Assembly: GCF_900111555.1 (NCBI RefSeq)
Contig: NZ_FOHZ01000013.1
Coordinates: forward strand, 1 to 64,000
Length of the DNA stretch: 64,000 nt
DNA from: Marinobacter segnicrescens
GTDB taxonomy: Bacteria; Pseudomonadota; Gammaproteobacteria; Pseudomonadales; Oleiphilaceae
Direction of reading: 5' to 3'
Shown: positions 8,027-17,274 of the stretch, piece after piece
Position numbering within the stretch: position 1 is the stretch's first letter
Layout of the letters: the number at the start of each line of letters is the position of its first letter
Notes under the pieces: model-generated
The model's input: the letters and a program-made list of their open reading frames with translations, nothing else
Told to the model about the DNA's origin: nothing
Databases searched by the model: none
Position numbers and translations under genes: made by a program

Positions 8027-9412
8027 TCAGTACCCGCCACTGACGATGCGGTAGCTGGGAATATAGGCAGTACTTCCCGGCAACTTCATCCGGTTCTGGG
8101 CGACAAATGCGGCCAGCATCTCCTCCAGGGGGGCAAGCAGCACCGGGTCTCCGGAAATCTCGAATGGCCCCCTGGCTTCTACCTGTTTTATACCTTCTTC
8201 CTTCACGTTCCCGGCCACGATACCGCTGAATGCCTTGCGCAGGTTCGCCGCGATCATATGCACCGGCTGGTCACGGTGTAGCTCCAGTGACAACATGCTC
8301 TCGTGGGTGGGCTCGAAAGGCAGCTGGAAGACCGGATCGATCTTCAGCATCCAGTTGAAGTGATAGGCGTCCTGCATCGCCCGCCGGAATGTCTCCACCT
8401 CGGCGATACCCTTTTTCATGGTCTGGGCTACGCGGACCGGGTCGTCGATGATGATTTCGTATTTCTCTGCAGCCTTGTCCCCAAGGGCGTTACGGATAAA
8501 CCGGTCGATCATCTCGAAGTATTCGGCATTCTCTTTCAGTCCAGTGAACACTACGGGGAAGGGGATGTCAGCGTTGTCCGGGTGTAGCAGCAGACCGAGC
8601 AGGTAGAGGATTTCCTCGGCGGTGCCGACGCCACCCGGAAACACAATAATGCCATGGCCGGCACGCACAAAGGCTTCCAGGCGTTTCTCAATGTCCGGCA
8701 TGATCACCAGTTCGTTCACGATGGGGTTCGGCGCTTCGGCACCGATAATGCCGGGTTCGGTGATGCCGATGTAACGGCCATTTTTGACCCGTTGCTTGGC
8801 ATGGCCAATGGTCGCACCCTTCATGGGGCCTTTCATGGCACCCGGGCCGCAGCCAGTGCAGATGCTCAGGCCGCGCAGACCCAGCTGGTGGCCCACTTCC
8901 TTGCTGTAACTGTATTCCTCACGGCTGATGGAATGCCCGCCCCAGCAAACGACCAGGTCTGGCGAGCGGCCAGCCTGGAGGGCCCGCGCATTGCGCAGGA
9001 TATGGAAAATCAGGTTGGTGAGATCCTCGGGGTTATCTTTCCGGAAGCCCACCACCGAGGTGGAGATGGTGTTCGAATAGACGATGTCCCTCAGTACCGA
9101 AAACAGGTGCTCGCGAATGGCGCGGAGCATTTCGCCGTCTACAAAGGCGATGGCCGGAGCATTCACCACTTCCAGTTTCAGGCCGCGGGGCTGGGGCACC
9201 AGCCGGATATCGAAATCCGCATAAGCCTCCATCAGATCCTTGGTGTCGTCGGTTTCCGCACCGGTATTGAGCACAGCCAGGGCGCACTGTCGGAACAACT
9301 GATACAGGCCGCCCTCGCTACGGTCCTTCAGGCGGCTGACTTCGTGGTTGGACAGTATTTCAAGGCTGCCTTCGGGGGAAATGAGGGCATTCACCGTGGG
9401 CTGTTTCTGCAT
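8027..9412 (-). CDS. ppnN: Pyrimidine/purine nucleotide nucleosidase PpnN (YgdH)
   Basis: A 461-residue LOG-family protein, close in length to E. coli PpnN/YgdH (454 residues) and similar from the N-terminus (SNHEVSRLKDRSEGGLYQLFRQCALAVLNTG). The nucleotide-binding core shows CTGCGPGAMKGPMKGATIGH and the family motif PGGVGTAEEI. PpnN cleaves nucleoside monophosphates to base and ribose 5-phosphate and is stimulated by (p)ppGpp in E. coli. Flanking N- and C-terminal extensions typical of the YgdH subgroup are present, separating it from short LOG cytokinin-type enzymes. It is divergent from thiI, with about 140 bases between the starts. Confidence 0.93.
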   Translation of the reverse strand: MQKQPTVNALISPEGSLEILSNHEVSRLKDRSEGGLYQLFRQCALAVLNTGAETDDTKDLMEAYADFDIRLVPQPRGLKLEVVNAPAIAFVDGEMLRAIREHLFSVLRDIVYSNTISTSVVGFRKDNPEDLTNLIFHILRNARALQAGRSPDLVVCWGGHSISREEYSYSKEVGHQLGLRGLSICTGCGPGAMKGPMKGATIGHAKQRVKNGRYIGITEPGIIGAEAPNPIVNELVIMPDIEKRLEAFVRAGHGIIVFPGGVGTAEEILYLLGLLLHPDNADIPFPVVFTGLKENAEYFEMIDRFIRNALGDKAAEKYEIIIDDPVRVAQTMKKGIAEVETFRRAMQDAYHFNWMLKIDPVFQLPFEPTHESMLSLELHRDQPVHMIAANLRKAFSGIVAGNVKEEGIKQVEARGPFEISGDPVLLAPLEEMLAAFVAQNRMKLPGSTAYIPSYRIVSGGY

Positions 9413-9554
9413 GGATTACCTGACTCCTGATGGTTCGATGTACCCATTTCCGGCGGGTTTCGGCAAGGCCGGATTTTGAGGCACTCCGGGAACCGGGTAA
9501 ACTAACGCCTTTACGTTCTATACGCCAGTCACCCAATAGTCGATTTGTTCCCCC

Positions 9555-11006
9555 ATGAAGTTATTGATTCGCCCGGCTGCTGAAGTAGCCATCAAGAGCA
9601 AGCCGGTTCGTCGTCAGCAGATGCGCCAGCTCCGCCAGAATATCCGCAAACTGCTGGCCCGCCTGGATCCGGAAATCGTTGTCGAAGGTTCCTGGGACCG
9701 GGTCGATGTGGACGTACCCGAAGGCCGGGGGCTGCTAAGCCCGGTGCTGGACGAACTGAGTCGAATTCCAGGCATCTCCACCATCCAGGAAATCTCTGTC
9801 TACCCCCTGGTCAGCCTGGAAGATTTGGGCGAGAAAGCCCTGGAGGCCTACCGGGATCGCCTGGCGGGCAAGACCTTTGCCGTGCGGGCCCGTCGTTCCG
9901 GGCAGCATGACTTTACCTCCAGCGAGCTGGAGCGCCAGGTGGGTGGCTTCCTGTTGGCGAAGACCGATGCGGCCGGTGTTAAGCTCAAGGCGCCGGATGT
10001 GGAGATCCGGATTGATGTCCGGGACGATCAGTTCCACGTTTCCCATCGCAAGCACGAGGGACTGGGCGGTTATCCGATGGGGACCGTCGAGAATGTAATG
10101 ACCCTCGTTTCTGGTGGGTACGACTCTTCCGTGGCGGCCTACCTGATGATGCGCCGGGGGCTGCGCAGTCATTTCCTGTTTTTCAACCTGGGTGGCCAGG
10201 CCCATGAGGTGGGCGTGAAACAGGTGGCCAGCTATCTGTGGAACCGGTACGCCTCAAGCCATTCCGTGAAATTTATCTCCGTGCCCTTTGAAGGGGTGGT
10301 GGCGGAAATCATGCGCACAGTGAACCACCGCCACTGGGGCGTGGTGCTCAAACGACAGATGCTGAAGGCGGCAGACAAGGTGGCGGAGGAAATCCGGGTC
10401 GAAGGCCTGGTGATGGGCGATGCCGTGGCCCAGGTGTCCAGCCAGACCCTGACCAACCTGAACGTGGTGGACCGGGCCAGCAACATGGTGGTGCTGCGTC
10501 CGCTGATTGCCATGGACAAGCAGCAGATCATCCGTATTGCCCACGAGATCGGTACTGACTCTTACGCCCGTAACATGCCCGAGTACTGTGGTGTGATTTC
10601 CCAGAAGCCCGCCACCCGCGCCAAGCTGCACCGGGTGGAGCACGATGAGTCCCAGATGGAGCCGTCGATCCTGGAGCAGGCGGTCGCCGACCGCACCGAG
10701 ACTCCGGTGGGGCGCATGATGATCCCGGAAATGACACTGGATGATGTTGAACTGGTGAACACCCCGTCGGTGGACGATGTCATCATCGATGTGCGTCACC
10801 CGGACGAGGAGCAGCGTGCACCGCTGACCCTGACCAATAACCAGGTCATCGCTATCCCGTTCTATGAGCTCAATCAGCAGTTGGAACGCCTGGACAACCA
10901 CCGCCAGTACCTGCTCTATTGCGACAAGGGCACCATGAGCCGGGTGCATGCCGGGCACCTGAAGGCTGAGGGGCATGACAATATCAAGGTCTATGCGCCG
11001 GGCTGA
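9555..11006 (+). CDS. thiI: tRNA 4-thiouridine synthetase ThiI with rhodanese domain
   Basis: A 483-residue enzyme with a THUMP domain (about residues 60-165), a PP-loop ATPase (SGGYDSSVAAY near residue 185) and a C-terminal rhodanese domain. It adenylates U8 of tRNA and transfers sulfur to make s4U, and it serves thiazole synthesis. The rhodanese Cys is residue 456 (YCDKGTMS) and the partner Cys of the PP-loop domain is residue 345 (PEYCGVIS), nearly the same numbers as C456 and C344 of E. coli ThiI. No good ribosome site precedes the ATG (TTGTTCCCCC). The gene is followed after 80 bases by the DUF218 gene. Confidence 0.96.
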   Translation: MKLLIRPAAEVAIKSKPVRRQQMRQLRQNIRKLLARLDPEIVVEGSWDRVDVDVPEGRGLLSPVLDELSRIPGISTIQEISVYPLVSLEDLGEKALEAYRDRLAGKTFAVRARRSGQHDFTSSELERQVGGFLLAKTDAAGVKLKAPDVEIRIDVRDDQFHVSHRKHEGLGGYPMGTVENVMTLVSGGYDSSVAAYLMMRRGLRSHFLFFNLGGQAHEVGVKQVASYLWNRYASSHSVKFISVPFEGVVAEIMRTVNHRHWGVVLKRQMLKAADKVAEEIRVEGLVMGDAVAQVSSQTLTNLNVVDRASNMVVLRPLIAMDKQQIIRIAHEIGTDSYARNMPEYCGVISQKPATRAKLHRVEHDESQMEPSILEQAVADRTETPVGRMMIPEMTLDDVELVNTPSVDDVIIDVRHPDEEQRAPLTLTNNQVIAIPFYELNQQLERLDNHRQYLLYCDKGTMSRVHAGHLKAEGHDNIKVYAPG

Positions 11007-11086
11007 GCCGCACTCCCTGTTCAGTTCCGGACTGGGAAGTCCAGATAACCGATAACGCCACCAGTCTCCGGAAAGGAATCGTACAC

Positions 11087-11830
11087 GTGCTTCTGTTTAT
11101 CAAATACGCGGTACTTCCGCCGTTTGCCAATATCCTGCTGGTGCTGGCCGGTCTGCTCATGATCCGTCGCTGGCCCAGGGCCGGATGGTGGCTGATTGCG
11201 CTGAGCACGCTCTGCCTTTACCTGCTGTCGATACCGCCGTCACTGTCGGTGCTGAGTACCGGTCTGGAAGATCATCCGGTGCCTACCGTGGAGGAAGCCT
11301 CCAGGGCCGATGTGATCGTGGTTCTCGGCGGTGGTCGGGACACCTCGGCGCCTCAATGGAACGGCCGTGATACCGTTGCCGAGGCACCGCTGGCCCGCCT
11401 GGCGGAGGCGGCGCGGTGGCACAGGCGTACTGGCCTGCCGCTGTTGTTGACCGGTGGGCGCAACGGGATTGATGACGCCGAATCAGAAGCGCAGTTGATG
11501 GCGCGAATGCTGGACGAAGCCTTTGGCATCCAGGCCCGCTGGCTGGAGCATGAGAGTCGGGATACCCGGGAAAACGCCGAGTTCAGTGCCCGTATCCTGG
11601 ACGCCGGTGATATGGACACCATCCTGCTGGTAACCCATGCTGCCCACCTGACCCGGGCGATTCCCGAGTTCGAGAAGCGCGGTTTTGACGTCATCCCCGC
11701 ACCCATGGGCTTTGCCAGTTCCGGATCGGGCGGTGAGCTAGGCCTGTTGCCGCGCAGCACCTATCTTGAGCAGAGTACACGGCTGGTCTACGAGCACATC
11801 GGTCGGCTCTACTACTGGCTGACGGACTGA
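11087..11830 (+). CDS. YdcF/ElyC-like DUF218 envelope protein
   Basis: A 247-residue protein with two N-terminal membrane helices (about 10-27 and 32-50) and a DUF218 domain. The domain shows VIVVLGGGRD near residue 75, LLLTGGRN, the acidic ESEAQLMARML, and the C-terminal LLVTHAAHLTRA. The arrangement matches ElyC/YcbC and SanA relatives, which affect lipid-carrier or peptidoglycan precursor metabolism at the inner membrane. The start is a GTG with AAAGGA about 9 bases upstream. It ends 5 bases from the convergent deacetylase gene. Confidence 0.85.
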   Translation: MLLFIKYAVLPPFANILLVLAGLLMIRRWPRAGWWLIALSTLCLYLLSIPPSLSVLSTGLEDHPVPTVEEASRADVIVVLGGGRDTSAPQWNGRDTVAEAPLARLAEAARWHRRTGLPLLLTGGRNGIDDAESEAQLMARMLDEAFGIQARWLEHESRDTRENAEFSARILDAGDMDTILLVTHAAHLTRAIPEFEKRGFDVIPAPMGFASSGSGGELGLLPRSTYLEQSTRLVYEHIGRLYYWLTD

Positions 11831-11835
11831 ATCCC

Positions 11836-12852
11836 TCAGAGCCCGCCAATACCCTTGAAGAACTGCTGCACGTTCTCGCTCAGGGACTCCAGGTCATAAC
11901 CGCCCTCCTGCACTACCAGGGTGGGCAGGTGCAACTGGCTCAGGTGCTTGCCCAGCTTTGAGAACCCTTCAGAACTGACCGAGACCTTGGCCTGGGGGTC
12001 GTTCTTGTAGATATCGAAGCCCAGGCAGAGCACCAGCACATCCGGGTCATACAGGCGGATGTCGCGGATGGCTTTGTCCAGGGTGTCAAAGAAGTACTGC
12101 TCACTGGAGCCGTGGGGCATCGGGTAGTTGATGTTATAGCCGTAGCCGTCCCCTTCGCCACGTTCATTCTCAAACCCTGTGACCACCGGATAGAAGTTGG
12201 TGGGGTCCCCGTGGATCGATACGTAAAGCATGTCACTGCGGTCGTAGAAGATCTCCTGGATGCCCTGGCCGTGGTGCATGTCCGTATCCAGGATAGCGAC
12301 TCGGGCAAACCGGTCCTGCAGGTGCTGGGCCGCGATGGCAGCATTGTTCAGGTAACAGAAGCCGCCGGCCGCATCGCGACGGGCATGGTGGCCGGGCGGG
12401 CGGCATACCGCGTAGGACACCCGGTCGCCGGCCTTGATGGCGTCGGCAGCACCCAGCGCAGACTGGGCCGACCAGTAGGCGGCCTCCCAGGTCTTGGGGC
12501 CAATGGGTGAGCTGCCGTCGGCCTGGTAGCGGGCCGCTTCCGCCAGGATGCCCTGCAGGTGGTTGGGCTCACGCACGAAGATGTTGGAGATGACTTCGTC
12601 ACCCCAGTCTTCCTGTTCCATCCAGCGGCGATGGGCGGATTCCAGGAAGCGAAGATAACCCAGGTCATGGATATCCGAGATCGGCCCGGCGCCCTGGTCG
12701 GCAGGCTGCAGTACTTCCACGCCCAGTTCCTTCAGGCCTTCCAGCATCTGGCCTGTCCGGTCAGCCACCTCCTGGGGCTGGCGCATCTGCCCACGGGTAA
12801 AATACGTCTTGGGGGCATGCAGGTCCTGTGACGGGTGGAAATACGCTTTCAT
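11836..12852 (-). CDS. Acetylpolyamine amidohydrolase-like deacetylase
   Basis: A 338-residue class II histone-deacetylase-fold enzyme most like bacterial acetylpolyamine amidohydrolases (AphA type). The tandem catalytic His are H155-H156 in CRPPGHHARRD. The zinc ligands are D191 and H193 in LDTDMHHG and D280 in GFDIY, and the transition-state Tyr is Y319 in EGGYD. The start is chosen at the ATG preceded by AGGAGG; an upstream in-frame ATG at 12969 adds 39 unlike residues. It is divergent from a succinate-semialdehyde dehydrogenase, so a role releasing polyamines for catabolism through GABA to succinate is plausible. The substrate is inferred. Confidence 0.85.
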   Translation of the reverse strand: MKAYFHPSQDLHAPKTYFTRGQMRQPQEVADRTGQMLEGLKELGVEVLQPADQGAGPISDIHDLGYLRFLESAHRRWMEQEDWGDEVISNIFVREPNHLQGILAEAARYQADGSSPIGPKTWEAAYWSAQSALGAADAIKAGDRVSYAVCRPPGHHARRDAAGGFCYLNNAAIAAQHLQDRFARVAILDTDMHHGQGIQEIFYDRSDMLYVSIHGDPTNFYPVVTGFENERGEGDGYGYNINYPMPHGSSEQYFFDTLDKAIRDIRLYDPDVLVLCLGFDIYKNDPQAKVSVSSEGFSKLGKHLSQLHLPTLVVQEGGYDLESLSENVQQFFKGIGGL

Positions 12853-13099
12853 GCTACGGCCTCCTGATGAGTCATCATTTCCGACCAGTATAGTAGGCCC
12901 TCTCAGGGTTGCCCGCTCTGGCCGATTGCCTTTACAGACGTGACAAAGGCAGCCAATATGGTTGAACAAATTATCAAACTTGCCCGGACTTCTGGGTGTC
13001 CGGAGACTTGATCAGTAGTCTCACTCCAGGACGTTTACGTCAATACCCGGACAGCTTCCAACAACTAAAAACGACTGTCTATCAGAACGAGGAGCCATC

Positions 13100-14551
13100 A
13101 TGATCGAATCACCCCTGCTCAAGAACCTCAAAGGCTATATCGGTGGTCAATGGAAGGCGACCGGTGACAACACCTTCGATGTCTACAACCCGGCCACCGG
13201 TGAGGTCATTGCCAGCGTACCGTCCATGCCGGCCGAGGACGTCAAGGCTGCCATTGAAGCAGGCAAGTCCGCCCTGCGCCTGACCGAACCCTATGCCATT
13301 GAAACCCGTCGCCAGTGGCTGGAAGCGATCCGCGATGCCCTCAAGGCCAACAAGGAAGAAATCGGGCGTATCCTGTGCCTGGAACACGGCAAGCCCCTGA
13401 ACGAGGCCCAGGGTGAGGTGGACTATGCTGCGGGGTTCTTTGACTATTTCTCCAAGACCATTGGCGAGCTGAACTCCCACACCCTGGAAGAAAAGCCCCG
13501 GGACTGCACCTGGACCATCCACTACCGTCCGATTGGTGTGGTAGGCCTGATTACCCCGTGGAACTTCCCCATCGGCATGATTGCCAAGAAGCTTTCCGCC
13601 GCCATGGCCGCCGGCTGCCCGTCGGTGATCAAACCGGCGAGTGAAACCCCGCTGACCATGATTGCCATGTTTGCGGTGATCGAAGAGAACGTCGACCTGC
13701 CCGAGGGCATGATTAACCTGGTGATGGGCAAGGCCAGCGTTATCGGCAAGGAGCTGTGTGAGAATCCGGACGTACCCATGCTCAGCTTCACCGGCTCCAC
13801 CGAAGTGGGCCGCAAGCTCATCCTGGACACCGTGGAGCACGTCAAGAAGCTGGCCCTGGAGCTGGGTGGAAACGCGCCGTACATCATCTTTGACGACGCC
13901 GACCTCGACAAGGCCGCCGATAACCTCATCGCCAACAAGTTCCGCGGCGGCGGACAGACCTGTGTTTGCGCCAACCGCATCTTTGTCCATGAAAACGTCA
14001 TGGAGGCCTTCGGCCAGAAACTGGCCGAGCGGGTCAACAAGATGACCGTGGGTGATGGCATTAACGGCGACGTGGATATCGGTCCGCTGATCAACAAGGC
14101 TGGCTTCAACAAGGTCAAAGAGCACCTGGAAGACGCCCTCCAGAAAGGCGCCAGCCTCGTGGCCGGCGCGAAGCCGGAAGATCTGCCGAGCGACAAGCTG
14201 TTCTTCCCGCCCACCGTCGTCTCCGGCGTCAAGCGTGACATGGCCTGCTTCCGCGAGGAAACCTTCGGCCCGCTGGTGCCCATGGTGTCCTTCAAGACCG
14301 AAGATGAAGCGATTGAAATGGGTAACGACACCGAATTCGGCCTGGCCTCCTACGTCTTCACCGCTGACGAAGACCGCGCCCAGCGCGTAGCCGGCGGCCT
14401 CCGCTTCGGCCACGTCGGCTGGAACACCGGTACCGGCCCCACACCGGAAGCTCCCTTCGGCGGCATGAAAGCCTCCGGCATCGGCCGCGAAGGCGGCATC
14501 GAAGGCTTGTTCGAATTCGTTGAGCCGCAGTCCGTTCCGCGAGGGTTCTAA
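13100..14551 (+). CDS. gabD: Succinate-semialdehyde dehydrogenase
   Basis: A 483-residue aldehyde dehydrogenase of the GabD type, oxidising succinic semialdehyde to succinate with NAD(P)+. Seen motifs are the cofactor loop ITPWNFPIGMIAKKLSAA, the catalytic Glu in LALELGGNAPYIIFDDAD, and the nucleophile in GGGQTCVCANRIF. The C-terminal end has the family's GREGG-type sequence. An AACGAGGAGCC ribosome site precedes the ATG. With the divergent deacetylase-like gene it suggests a small polyamine/GABA utilisation locus. Glutarate-semialdehyde dehydrogenase is a near relative and cannot be excluded. Confidence 0.9.
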   Translation: MIESPLLKNLKGYIGGQWKATGDNTFDVYNPATGEVIASVPSMPAEDVKAAIEAGKSALRLTEPYAIETRRQWLEAIRDALKANKEEIGRILCLEHGKPLNEAQGEVDYAAGFFDYFSKTIGELNSHTLEEKPRDCTWTIHYRPIGVVGLITPWNFPIGMIAKKLSAAMAAGCPSVIKPASETPLTMIAMFAVIEENVDLPEGMINLVMGKASVIGKELCENPDVPMLSFTGSTEVGRKLILDTVEHVKKLALELGGNAPYIIFDDADLDKAADNLIANKFRGGGQTCVCANRIFVHENVMEAFGQKLAERVNKMTVGDGINGDVDIGPLINKAGFNKVKEHLEDALQKGASLVAGAKPEDLPSDKLFFPPTVVSGVKRDMACFREETFGPLVPMVSFKTEDEAIEMGNDTEFGLASYVFTADEDRAQRVAGGLRFGHVGWNTGTGPTPEAPFGGMKASGIGREGGIEGLFEFVEPQSVPRGF

Positions 14552-14561
14552 GACCAACCCT

Positions 14562-14597
14562 TCCCCCAAAGTTGGCCTATCGCCCAAGTTTGGGGGA
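14562..14597. repeat. 14-bp stem-loop downstream of gabD
   Basis: TCCCCCAAAGTTGG (14562-14575) pairs with CCAAGTTTGGGGGA (14584-14597) with one mismatch, around an 8-base loop. It starts 10 bases after the gabD stop and may end or stabilise the transcript. No T-run follows, so it is not a classic terminator. It directly abuts the larger nested-palindrome element. Confidence 0.75.
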
Positions 14598-14609
14598 GTG
14601 CGTGAGGGG

Positions 14610-14746
14610 ACGTTTTCCCCGGACCGTCTTCGGCCATGGATGGCCGAAGTCGAGCCCTACGACCGCCATGGACGGCGGAAGTGGCGTTTTTGCAGGAGCA
14701 AAAAACGGCCATGGGATGTACTTGCGGGCGTGTCCGGGGAAAATGT
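14610..14746. repeat. Nested palindromic intergenic element, copy 1
   Basis: Outer arms ACGTTTTCCCCGGAC (14610-14624) and GTCCGGGGAAAATGT (14732-14746) are inverted with 14 of 15 matches. Inside are CGGCCATGGATGGCCG (14631-14646), CCGCCATGGACGGCGG (14663-14678) and a GCGTTTTTGC/GCAAAAAACG pair (about 14684-14707). The whole could fold into a cruciform or a branched RNA. The short open frames running through it look like by-products of this structure. It resembles a non-coding dispersed repeat. Together with the preceding hairpin it accounts for most of the roughly 316-base gene-free gap before uvrD. Confidence 0.75.
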
Positions 14747-14867
14747 ACCGGAGCGCAATCCCCTCCACCAGAACTCACAGGCTACAGGGCTTCATCCACC
14801 CCAATCCCCCAGCCATGGGTGATATACTCTTGCCTCATTTTCCACCAGGCAATGAACGGCAGAACCC

Positions 14868-17033
14868 ATGGATGTCTCCCCCATCATCGACCCCCTGAAC
14901 GACGCCCAGCGCGAAGCGGTCACCGCCCAGAACGACCACCTGCTGGTGCTCGCCGGTGCCGGCAGTGGCAAGACCCGGGTGCTGGTCCACCGCATGGCCT
15001 GGCTGATGCAGGTAGATGGCGTGCCGCCTACCAGCATCCTCGCTGTCACCTTCACCAACAAGGCGGCGAAGGAGATGCGCTACCGCATCGAACAGATGAT
15101 GAACATCCCCGCCCGGGGCATGTGGTTCGGCACCTTCCATGGCATTGCCCATCGCCTGCTGCGGGCCCACTATGCCGACGCCGGCCTGCCGGAAAACTTC
15201 CAGGTGCTGGACAGTGACGACCAGCTGCGGCTGATCAAGCGGGTCATGCGGGAAGCGCAGATCGACGAAAGCCGCTGGCCACCAAAACAGGCCCAGTGGT
15301 TCATCAACAGCCAGAAGGACGAGGGGCTGCGGGCGGACCACATCCAGGACAACCCGGGCGACCACTTCACCAACACCATGCTGCAGATCTATCGCCAGTA
15401 CGAGAAACTCTGCAACCAGGGCGGCCTGGTGGACTTTGGTGAACTCCTGCTGCGCTCCCATGAACTGTGGCTGCACCGGCCGGAACTGCTGGCCCACTAC
15501 CAGCGCCGCTTCCAGCATATCCTGGTGGACGAGTTCCAGGACACCAACACCATCCAGTACGCCTGGCTGCAGATCCTCGCCAGCAACCGGGTGCCCATCA
15601 CCGTGGTGGGTGACGACGACCAGTCCATCTATGGCTGGCGGGGCGCGAAGATCGAAAACATCCAGCAGTTCCAGCGGGACTTCCCCAACGCGCGCCTGGT
15701 GCGGCTGGAACAGAATTACCGCTCCACCCAGCTGATCCTGAAGGCCGCCAACGCGGTGATCGCCAACAACCAGGGTCGCCTCGGCAAGGAACTGTGGACC
15801 GATGGGCCTGAGGGCGAACCCATCAGCCTGTACGCGGCTTTCAACGAAATGGACGAGGCCAACTACATCGCCGACACCATCAGCGCCTGGGTGGACGAGG
15901 GCAACCTGCGTAGCGAAGCGGCCATACTCTATCGCTCCAACGCCCAGTCGCGGGTGCTGGAAGAATCCCTGATGCGTCAGGGCATCCCTTACCGGGTCTA
16001 CGGTGGCCTGAGATTCTATGACCGGCAGGAAATCCGCAACGCCATTGCCTACCTGCGGCTGGTCCACTACCGCCGTGATGATGCGGCCTTCGAGCGGGTG
16101 GTGAACGTGCCCACCCGTGGCATCGGCGCCAAGAGCCTGGCAGACCTGAGGGCCTACGCCACGGAGCAGGGTATTTCCCTGTGGGAAGCCTCGGAACGCA
16201 TGCTCGACGCCGGCGCCGTCAAGGGCAAGGCGCGATCCGGCCTGCAGCAGTTTATCGAAATCATCCAGACCGTGTCAGAGAAGGTGGACCAGTCCTCCCT
16301 TCAGGGTCTGATGGAAGAAACCCTCAGACTCAGCGGCCTGAAGGATTACCACGCCAACGAAAAAGGCGAGAAGGGCCAGGCTCGGGTGGAGAACCTGGAA
16401 GAACTGGTCAACGCCCTGTCGGATTTCGAGGTGGAAGACGGCGAGGACGCGCTGGCCGAGTTCATCGCCCAGGCCGCCCTGGACGCTGGTGAGGCGCAGG
16501 CGGATACCCACGAAGACAGTGTCCAGTTGATGACCCTGCACTCCGCCAAGGGCCTTGAGTTCCCGCTGGTGTTCCTGGCGGGTGTGGAAGAGGGCCTGTT
16601 CCCCCACAGCATGTCCCTGGAAGAACCGGGGCGCATGGAGGAGGAACGCCGGCTGGCCTACGTGGGCATTACCCGGGCCATGAAGCGACTGATCCTCACC
16701 TACGCGGAATCACGCCGTCTCTACGGTCAGGAGAAGTTCCACGCCCTGTCCCGGTTCGTGCGGGAAATTCCGGCGGACTGCATCCAGGAAGTGCGCCTGC
16801 GTAATACGGTGACCCGCCCGGCCATGGTCTCTCGGCCCAATGAAGGGCTGTTCGATTCCGCGCCCATGGAGCAGGCCGGGTTTTCCCTGGGTCAGCGGGT
16901 TCGCCATCCCAAATTTGGGGAGGGGGTTGTGATGAACAGCGAAGGGAGTGGTCACCATACCCGGGTTCAGGTGAACTTTGACGATGGAGCCAAGTGGCTT
17001 GTTCTGGCTTATGCTCCGTTGGAGGCTTGTTAG
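14868..17033 (+). CDS. uvrD: DNA helicase II UvrD
   Basis: A 721-residue superfamily 1A 3'-5' helicase, the length of E. coli UvrD (720). Walker A is LAGAGSGKTRVL (about residues 28-39). Motif Ia is FTNKAAKEM, motif II ILVDEFQDTN, motif III VGDDDQSIYGWRGA, motif IV EQNYRST, motif V TLHSAKGLEF and motif VI AYVGITRAMKRL. The C-terminal Tudor-like tail (FSLGQRVRHPKFGEGVV) is present. It removes incised oligonucleotides in nucleotide-excision and mismatch repair. Rep is excluded by the tail and length. The gene stands alone, with repeat-bearing spacers on both sides. Confidence 0.97.
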   Translation: MDVSPIIDPLNDAQREAVTAQNDHLLVLAGAGSGKTRVLVHRMAWLMQVDGVPPTSILAVTFTNKAAKEMRYRIEQMMNIPARGMWFGTFHGIAHRLLRAHYADAGLPENFQVLDSDDQLRLIKRVMREAQIDESRWPPKQAQWFINSQKDEGLRADHIQDNPGDHFTNTMLQIYRQYEKLCNQGGLVDFGELLLRSHELWLHRPELLAHYQRRFQHILVDEFQDTNTIQYAWLQILASNRVPITVVGDDDQSIYGWRGAKIENIQQFQRDFPNARLVRLEQNYRSTQLILKAANAVIANNQGRLGKELWTDGPEGEPISLYAAFNEMDEANYIADTISAWVDEGNLRSEAAILYRSNAQSRVLEESLMRQGIPYRVYGGLRFYDRQEIRNAIAYLRLVHYRRDDAAFERVVNVPTRGIGAKSLADLRAYATEQGISLWEASERMLDAGAVKGKARSGLQQFIEIIQTVSEKVDQSSLQGLMEETLRLSGLKDYHANEKGEKGQARVENLEELVNALSDFEVEDGEDALAEFIAQAALDAGEAQADTHEDSVQLMTLHSAKGLEFPLVFLAGVEEGLFPHSMSLEEPGRMEEERRLAYVGITRAMKRLILTYAESRRLYGQEKFHALSRFVREIPADCIQEVRLRNTVTRPAMVSRPNEGLFDSAPMEQAGFSLGQRVRHPKFGEGVVMNSEGSGHHTRVQVNFDDGAKWLVLAYAPLEAC

Positions 17034-17131
17034 AGGGTAACTATCGCAGGTTGGGAATCTCTGGTGCGGGTTCAGAGATGACTAGTCCTTCTATATTCCC
17101 ACACCATTGACCCGCATTTCCCCACCGTTCA

Positions 17132-17233
17132 CCCTGAGCTTGTCGAAGGGTATTTCCCCTTCTCTTATCCTCGTTATGGCCCTTCGACAGGCTCAGGGCG
17201 AGCGGAGCGGGGGAGCGTCTTCGACAGGCTCAG
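17132..17233. repeat. Three copies of a CTTCGACAGGCTCAG repeat
   Basis: CCCTGAGCTTGTCGAAGGG (17132-17150) is inverted to CCCTTCGACAGGCTCAGGG (17180-17198), with one mismatch across 19 bases. A third partial copy, CTTCGACAGGCTCAG, lies at 17219-17233. This sequence type is found as a scattered intergenic repeat in many high-GC bacteria. The first two copies could form a long hairpin downstream of uvrD and convergent corA. No terminator T-run is seen. Confidence 0.8.
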
Positions 17234-17274
17234 ATGCCTGAGGGGCCGGGTTAGGGCATGTGTTTTAAAATCGT

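Noticed and set aside
13109..14587. A 492-codon open frame antisense to gabD, and similar long frames opposite uvrD, gdhA, thiI and the RND gene
   Set aside because: They mirror strongly conserved sense proteins, have low-complexity composition rich in His, Gly, Arg and Gln, and arise from GC-rich third codon positions.
14520..15217. Several short overlapping frames in the spacer before uvrD
   Set aside because: They run through the nested palindromes and into uvrD in the wrong frame; the palindromic structure explains them better than coding.
17132..17233. CRISPR-like repeat array
   Set aside because: Only three copies, in mixed orientation, with unequal spacing and no cas genes.
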